NCBI RefSeq assembly: GCF_016545825.1
Contig: NC_052618.1
Location: 58,334,561 to 58,398,560 of the forward strand
Length of the DNA stretch: 64,000 bases
Direction: 5' to 3'
From: Eucalyptus grandis
Taxonomy: Eukaryota > Streptophyta > Magnoliopsida > Myrtales > Myrtaceae
The position numbers and the translations under genes are program-made. Below the pieces are notes generated by a model that ran no database searches, had not been told where the DNA came from, and saw only the letters and a program-made list of their open reading frames with translations. Position 1 is the stretch's first letter. The number at the start of each line of letters is the position of its first letter. Shown one piece after another: positions 58,860 through 64,000 of this stretch.

Positions 58860-59460
58860 GATAGGATGGAGGCCACTCATCATTGTGAATTTGGGCGAGA
58901 GCGGCATACTCTTTGGAACCAAAGGAAGGGGACCGCTACCCATGACTTTAGTGCCGTTTTCGTTCCTTCATTTCCCAAGTGGTCGGACCCAACAAGGATT
59001 TCCTACCACTCTGTGCCGCAATTTACTTATATTTTTAGACGCAAACTGGCGCCCCTCGAAGCACCCATCAGTTCGTCGGTGCTCCATTTTAGCGTTACGA
59101 GAAGGCTCGACTGGCCAGTTTTCCATAAAGAGGCGTCGGTAGCGGGTCATGCCAACCCGTGACCTTTGGGGGAGAGAGAGATAGGGACGTCCATGATGGG
59201 TCGGCATCTTCTAGGTGAGAGGGACACCATAGGATCACGGGTTAGTACGAAAAGACCTAGCCTATACAACATGGGCTCTTTCATCATGAAAAAAGGAGCA
59301 CGCTCCGCAACTTTTACCCTATCTTTTCGTCGCTTGTTTTTTCTTCCCAACGGCTGTGTGGCCTTTCCTGTAGGGCGGTGTCCTAAAGGGAACTTCCTAG
59401 ATCTCATCAAGTACGCAGCAGGATATGCCATACGTTTTTCCGTGTTATGTTAGTCTATGA
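58860..59460. other. Block with open frames on several strands, origin unknown
   Basis: Within 600 nt, five frames on both strands stay open for 79-98 codons, and base composition is higher in G+C than the AT-rich flanks. None of the frames matches a protein I recognise. Such openness is common in plant mitochondrial DNA and in retroelement leaders, so either an organelle-derived insert or the outer part of the neighbouring Copia element is possible. Confidence 0.3.
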
Positions 59461-59749
59461 CTCACTGAATATTGGAGCCTTCGAGGCAAGTGCACGTCGA
59501 AGAAACTCCTTCAGCAAGTGGATGACCCATGAATGACCCCAAGTTTTATGACTGGTCAGTGTGTCCGAAGGTCAATATCCAAGATAACAACCATCCATTC
59601 TAGCTCTCGATTCTGACCAGAAAAAGATATGTGATCACTCTTGAACTGAAAGGCCCGGCTACCATGTGAATTATTGAGATTAAAGGGAAGGCATTACCTC
59701 ATCACGAGGGACAACACTTAAATAGAACTTTTGGACCACCAGTAGATAG

Positions 59750-60249
59750 TCCTGTAAGAGTTTTCATAATGTGGACTAAATTAATTGATATTGTAATTTA
59801 CTATTTTTACGGTTACCGTAAAACAGGGTTGGTCTAAAGTAAGATAGAAGGTTTCTTAATTAGTATAGTATGGAAATTTATGGTATTAGTGGGCGAGTTG
59901 GCTGGGTAATGAGGGAGGCCTGGTGGCTCTATAAATAGTCTTCAAGTCTCATCTAAGTCTAATTCTCACGTATCATCACTTAAGGGCATTTACCTAACAC
60001 TACACGTGAGGCCGCTTCATTGGTAGGCCGATACGGGAAGCGATAGAGGAGGGACTTTGTGGAATGGAATATTGTGTTTCCGCTTCCGCTTCAAGAAGAG
60101 TGAATCCCCTTGATGAGTGGGTAATCCATTTTCTGCTTCTGCTTTATATTCGATGGATCCCAAAACAGGTGCGTTAATCTTTCTACTCAATTATATATGT
60201 TCTTGTTCTACTTATGGAGATCTTGGGATTGCGCAATTTGCGTCCAACA
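59750..60249 (+). repeat. Probable Copia 5' LTR (partner LTR not in window)
   Basis: A TATA box (TATAAATAG) is at 59930-59938. The end is read as CCAACA at 60244-60249, because a PBS follows 2 nt later. The left edge is not defined: the coordinate given is a guess from typical LTR length. No second copy lies before the window end. Confidence 0.5.
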
Positions 60250-60251
60250 TG

Positions 60252-60263
60252 TGATATTAGAGC
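60252..60263 (+). other. Primer binding site of the Copia-like element
   Basis: TGATATTAGAGC resembles the tRNA-iMet PBS TGGTATCAGAGC with two changes. Its position just after a CA end supports the LTR call. Confidence 0.55.
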
Positions 60264-60923
60264 AACCATAACCTTAGAATTTGAACGCATAAAGTTTTTG
60301 CCCTAATTTGTGATTTTCAAGATTTTTTGTTTAATAAAAATAAAATTAAATCACAAATTCGGATTGGGCTCGACAAGACGAGCAAGACGGTCGGTGGCGA
60401 GTCGCCGGGGGAGGCCTCATGCGCCCCCATGTGCCGCTAGGGCGTCGGAGTCGCGCCCCACGCACGGTCACGCGATTCCATGCGCGGGGTGCGGCTTGCG
60501 CGTGTGCTCCACGCGCCGCGCACTCAAGCGGCACGTGAGGGCGCGTGGAGTGTTGGATCGGCGCGTGGCCAGTGGCGTTTGATCCGTATGGATGTCCTCT
60601 ATCTTGTGGTGAATTTATTTTACATGTTTGATATTTTATGGATGTGAAAATACATACAGAACCCTAAATACGTGTATTTTTAGTGTATTTTTGTGTATTT
60701 TTCTTATATTTTCTGTGATTTTGGAAATATAAGTATTAGGTTACAAGTATGTTATCACATAAACATTACAATAGTGTGATTCATTAATAAAAATTAAATT
60801 TTATTGTGAACTGAAGCTGGCTTAATGATATACAACCATTATGGAATAGTAATTGAGCTATGTATTGAGCTGATGAGAAACAGTAAAGGTTATGAAACTT
60901 TTGTTACTCAAGCATACTCCTTA
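60264..60923. other. Leader of the Copia-like element with a GC-rich patch
   Basis: 60365-60580 is strikingly GC-rich with many CGCG words between AT-rich flanks. The 90-codon frame over it is Arg/Ala-rich without a domain. The stretch 60590-60923 is AT-rich. It probably belongs to the element whose PBS is at 60252, into which the next element inserted. Confidence 0.4.
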
Positions 60924-60928
60924 ACACG
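60924..60928. repeat. Target duplication ACACG, left copy
   Basis: ACACG precedes the 5' LTR and recurs exactly at 63609-63613 after the 3' LTR. Confidence 0.9.
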
Positions 60929-61814
60929 TGTTAGGGAAATCCCTTATGATGTTTTGAAGATGACAAAATAAATCAAAGGCTACTAACATGTTTGATGGTT
61001 GAGTAATAGACCATGCAGATGTTAGAACATGTAAAGGATATTGGCAAAGTCGAAGACGACCAAGACCGCGTGTCAAAGTCCGAAGACCGTGTCAAAGACC
61101 GGGCCGGACTCAAGACTCATATCAGTAAAGTCTCAAGACCCAGTTGTAAAGTCTCAAGACTCATATCGTAAAGTCTCAAGACTCGAGACTTTACATCCAG
61201 TTTCGATGAATCGTAACTCAAGCCCAATCATACAACGGCTAGTGATCTGGTTTGGATTCCACATCAAGATTGATTTGATTGAAGACAAGAACTTTCTATA
61301 CGAAGAAGCTTTACTTATGGAAACCAAGATTTCGTTTGTATGGGCGATCGGAATCAATTTGGATTTTACCTTTGTCACTCAACGGCTACCAAATCTTCTA
61401 GATACGGTGTCCAATGGGTATATTGGAAGACGATTCTCCGGGATGCTGTCCAACGGTAGTTTGGAAGTGGAGGAGTATTTAAGGAGATCATGGACCGATG
61501 AGCAAGTAAGAGACGGAGCGTAGAATTTATAATTCCAAAGTCTAAGCGACTTTAGATCATATACTTGTCTCTTGAGAGCTTAAACGTTTGTAATCGTGAG
61601 AGAGATACCAAGAGAGTGACTTAGTGAGATAGTGTGATCTACTAAGTGTTTGCACTCGGAGTTGTAATCTCTTGTTGATTGCATAGTGGAATCCACCAAG
61701 AAGGCTGTTATCGTGGGAGAGTGGACGTAGGCTTGGATTAAGCCGAACCACTATAAATCTCGTGTTCTTATTCTCTTCCCTAACTCCTTTATTTTGTTCA
61801 TACTAGCACTCTCA
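60929..61814 (+). repeat. 5' LTR of the non-autonomous Copia element
   Basis: Starts TGTTAGGGAAATCCC and ends CACTCTCA. It contains three ~24-bp tandem units built on GTAAAGTCTCAAGAC at about 61126-61185, and a TATTTAAG box at 61475-61482. A 160-codon frame (61041-61523) covers it, but the 3' LTR breaks that frame, so it is not a gene. Confidence 0.95.
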
Positions 61815-61816
61815 AT

Positions 61817-61828
61817 TGGTATCGAGCC
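61817..61828 (+). other. Primer binding site
   Basis: TGGTATCGAGCC lies 2 nt after the 5' LTR. It equals the tRNA-iMet PBS (TGGTATCAGAGCC) with one base missing. Confidence 0.85.
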
Positions 61829-61877
61829 AAGTGCTCGGTTTATAAAAGTGTTTTTACTTTTGAGCTAAAGATTCTTT

Positions 61878-62144
61878 ATGGCTAGTATGTTGGCACAGGT
61901 CTTATGGAAGGGCAAAGCAACACAAGGCCACCATATTTCGATGGAAGAAAATACAAACGAGATGGCCAGAAAAGAACAAAAAGAAGAAGATGATGAGCAA
62001 AGAAATCTATGCTTGATGGCACATTCGGAATCTGAGTCTAACTCAAACATAGACTCAGAATCAAAGTCGATTAGAACCGGACTCGAATTCGATGAGGAAA
62101 TCAAGGGGAGAAATCAAATCAAAAGAAAAGGAAAAGAATCGTGA
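61878..62144 (+). pseudogene. Internally deleted Copia gag remnant
   Basis: An 88-codon frame begins at ATG 61878 and ends at TGA 62144. Its second half (DEQRNLCLMAHSESES) resembles the acidic segment that follows the zinc knuckle in Copia gag. In another frame, from ATG 61904, the words NTRPPYFDGRKYKR match the usual start of Copia gag. The capsid core and zinc knuckle between them are gone, so a deletion joined near 61960-61975 both ends of gag. It has no known function. Confidence 0.7.
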
Positions 62145-62699
62145 TCATCTCAAAAAGGCAACAAATTGAGGGGGAGCTTTGATCAATTATGGAAAAATCT
62201 TTTTTGATTGATCGTGATCTTATTATGGATGGAAGGAAAGGTAATTGTGTCAGAATTTATTCTACAAAATCCGGTTAGTGCATCTCTTATTACCTTTTGT
62301 CATTAACAAATCTTTTATGACAAAAATGGTACGTAAATTTTATGATGCATCCGTGATTTTTATTGGATATTTACTAATATAATTGAAGTGAGCTATATTG
62401 CATATCTTTGATATTCGATAAAAGCTGATTTTTGAAAATTGTGATTCATGCAAGATATTTGTTATCATTCTCTCGTGAATCCATTATCACTTTTGATTAT
62501 GACAAAAGGGGAGAAGATATGAATATGCATATGTGCTGATTGGTTGATATTATCTATGGCATAATATTGAGCTGCGATTATTTTTCTATATATTCTTATG
62601 CTCAATTTATTTGCTATCTTCGATATCCTTTGATTTAAATTAATATTTTTAAAAGCATGTTTACAAATCTGCATATTCGTAGATTGTTTTGTCATCATC
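62145..62699 (+). other. Interior of the non-autonomous element without coding sequence
   Basis: AT-rich filler between the gag remnant and the PPT. The minus-strand frame at 62465-62926 runs into the LTR and has no domain. Confidence 0.6.
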
Positions 62700-62712
62700 A
62701 AAAAGGGGAGAT
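62700..62712 (+). other. Polypurine tract
   Basis: AAAAAGGGGAGAT directly precedes the 3' LTR, a classic Copia PPT. Confidence 0.9.
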
Positions 62713-63608
62713 TGTTAGGGAAATCCCTTATGATGTTTTGAAGATGACAAAATAAATCAAAGGCTACTAACATGTTTGATGGTTGAGTAATAGACCATGC
62801 AGATGTTAGAACATGTAAAGGATATTGGCAAAGTCTGAAGACGACCCGAGAAGACGTGTCAAAGTCGAAGATCGTGTCAAAGTCTCGAAGACCGTCGGAC
62901 TCAAGACTCATATTGTAAAGTCTCAAGACCCAGATTGTAAAGTCTCAAGACTCATATCGTAAAGTCTCAAGACTCGGACTTTACATCCGATTCGATGAAT
63001 CGTAACTCAAGCCCAATCATACAACGGCTAGTGATCTGGTTTGGATTCCACATCAAGATTGATTTGATTGAAGACAAGAACTTTCTATACGAAGAAGCTT
63101 TACTTATGGAAACCAAGATTTCGTTTGTATGGGCGATCGGAATCAATTTGGGATTTTACCTTTGTCACTCAACGCTACCAAATCTTCTAGATACGTAGCT
63201 GTCCAATGGGTATATTGGAAGACGATTCTCCGGGATGCTGTCCAACGGTAGTTTGGAAGTGGAGGAGTATTTAAGGAGATCATGGACCGATGAGCAAGTA
63301 AGAGACGGAGCGTAGAATTTATAATTCCAAAGTCTAAGCGACTTTAGATCATATACTTGTCTCTTGAGAGCTTAAACGTTTGTAATCGTGAGAGAGATAC
63401 CAAGAGAGTGACTTAGTGAGATAGTGTGATCTACTAAGTGTTTGCACTCGGAGTTGTAATCTCTTGTTGATTGCATAGTGGAATCCCGCCAAGAAGGCAT
63501 GTTATCGTGGGAGAGTGGACGTAGGCTTGGATTAAGCCGAACCACTATAAATCTCGTGTTCTTATTCTCTTCCCTAACTCCTTTATTTTGTTCATACTAG
63601 CACTCTCA
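62713..63608 (+). repeat. 3' LTR of the non-autonomous Copia element
   Basis: Near-identical to 60929-61814, with indels mainly at 62832-62905 and around 63195. It is followed by the second ACACG at 63609-63613. Confidence 0.95.
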
Positions 63609-63613
63609 ACACG

Positions 63614-64000
63614 CTGGTAATCTTTGAATGATGGACGTCTTCAGAACTCGTGACCAAACTGATTGTATTGATTAATATATCTGCTATATGTGGGTAATGC
63701 ATGTCAATTAAAGTACTGCATATTGTATATGAACTTATCTAGTCACTTGTTAATGTCTATCAAGTTGAATATTTTTATGGTTAAGGAGTATGACAACATT
63801 TACACAGAGCAATAGTATCTACTATTAAATTTTGAATATTTTGTTCTCTGGTTTGACTCAATTAATAGGCCACTGGTTGATTACAATGATAATTTGTTAC
63901 TTAAAAATTGGCAAATAAATCAGTTGTTGGCCTTGAAGTCATGTTTTGCCGTATGAAACTTATGTGCAATAGTTGATTAGTTATCAAACTTGTCAATCTG
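63614..64000. other. AT-rich right flank
   Basis: No gene or repeat recognised. It may continue the element interrupted at 60923. Confidence 0.35.

Larger units (their letters stand above)
60929..63608 (+). mobile_element. Non-autonomous Copia-type LTR retrotransposon
   Basis: Two LTRs of 886 and 896 bp flank an 898-bp interior with PBS, a gag remnant and a PPT. There is no protease, integrase, reverse transcriptase or RNase H. The LTR ends are TG...CA and the 5-bp duplication ACACG is perfect. The PPT form (AAAAAGGGGAGAT) and the gag words are Copia-like. It must have been mobilised by an autonomous relative. LTR differences are mostly a few small indels in the first third. Confidence 0.93.

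Noticed and set aside
61041..61523. 160-codon plus-strand frame
   Set aside because: It lies inside the 5' LTR, and the 3' LTR copy has frame breaks by indels, so it is not under coding constraint.

Overview
The window is nuclear DNA of a flowering plant, almost certainly a eudicot. It has spliced genes with plant-only families (KEG, CITRX, an OSR/ARGOS small protein, a trihelix factor, an AED3-type aspartic protease), long AT-rich introns and spacers, (GA)n microsatellites, LTR retrotransposons and MITEs. A woody rosid, perhaps Myrtaceae, would fit the repeats, but that is a guess.

Layout. 946-5026 (+) is the 3' half of KEEP ON GOING (KEG), with twelve HERC2-like repeats. 5.6-7.4 kb is a TGGGCC-rich degenerate repeat split by a 541-bp MITE. 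7426-13220 is a complete but dead Ty3/gypsy chromovirus with two LTRs, PBS, PPT and target duplication, broken by four in-frame TGA codons and two frameshifts. 15.0-19.1 kb is a tandem array of about four decayed ~1-kb units carrying the PGG membrane domain of ankyrin-repeat proteins (-). 19.2-19.9 kb is a MITE with a perfect 9-bp target duplication. 20376-25387 (-) is a four-exon NUDT16-like Nudix hydrolase with a MITE in its last intron. 26-35 kb is gene-poor and contains two copies of one MITE family and another long-TIR element.

35519-35734 (+) is a small OSR/ARGOS organ-size protein with an overlapping upstream ORF. 38439-40289 (-) is the plastid thioredoxin CITRX (TRX z). 41832-43467 (-) is a trihelix (SIP1/ASIL-like) transcription factor. 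46169-46241 (-) is tRNA-Asn(GUU). 48378-49483 (-) holds three exon-like blocks of an unidentified gene. 49956-50932 (-) is an armadillo-repeat gene with an apparent 1-nt frameshift. 52.05-53.02 kb (+) is the 3' end of a decayed L1-type LINE. 53868-56222 (-) is a three-exon AED3-like aspartic protease. From 59.7 kb the window ends in retroelement sequence: a Copia LTR with PBS, then a structurally complete non-autonomous Copia derivative (60929-63608) with ~890-bp LTRs, a 5-bp target duplication and only a truncated gag inside.

The genes are independent single transcription units, not an operon or cluster. No new multi-gene system is evident. The most notable observations are the PGG pseudogene array, the internally deleted Copia element, the MITE families with readable target duplications, the overlapping uORF on the OSR gene and the unidentified exons at 48.4-49.5 kb.
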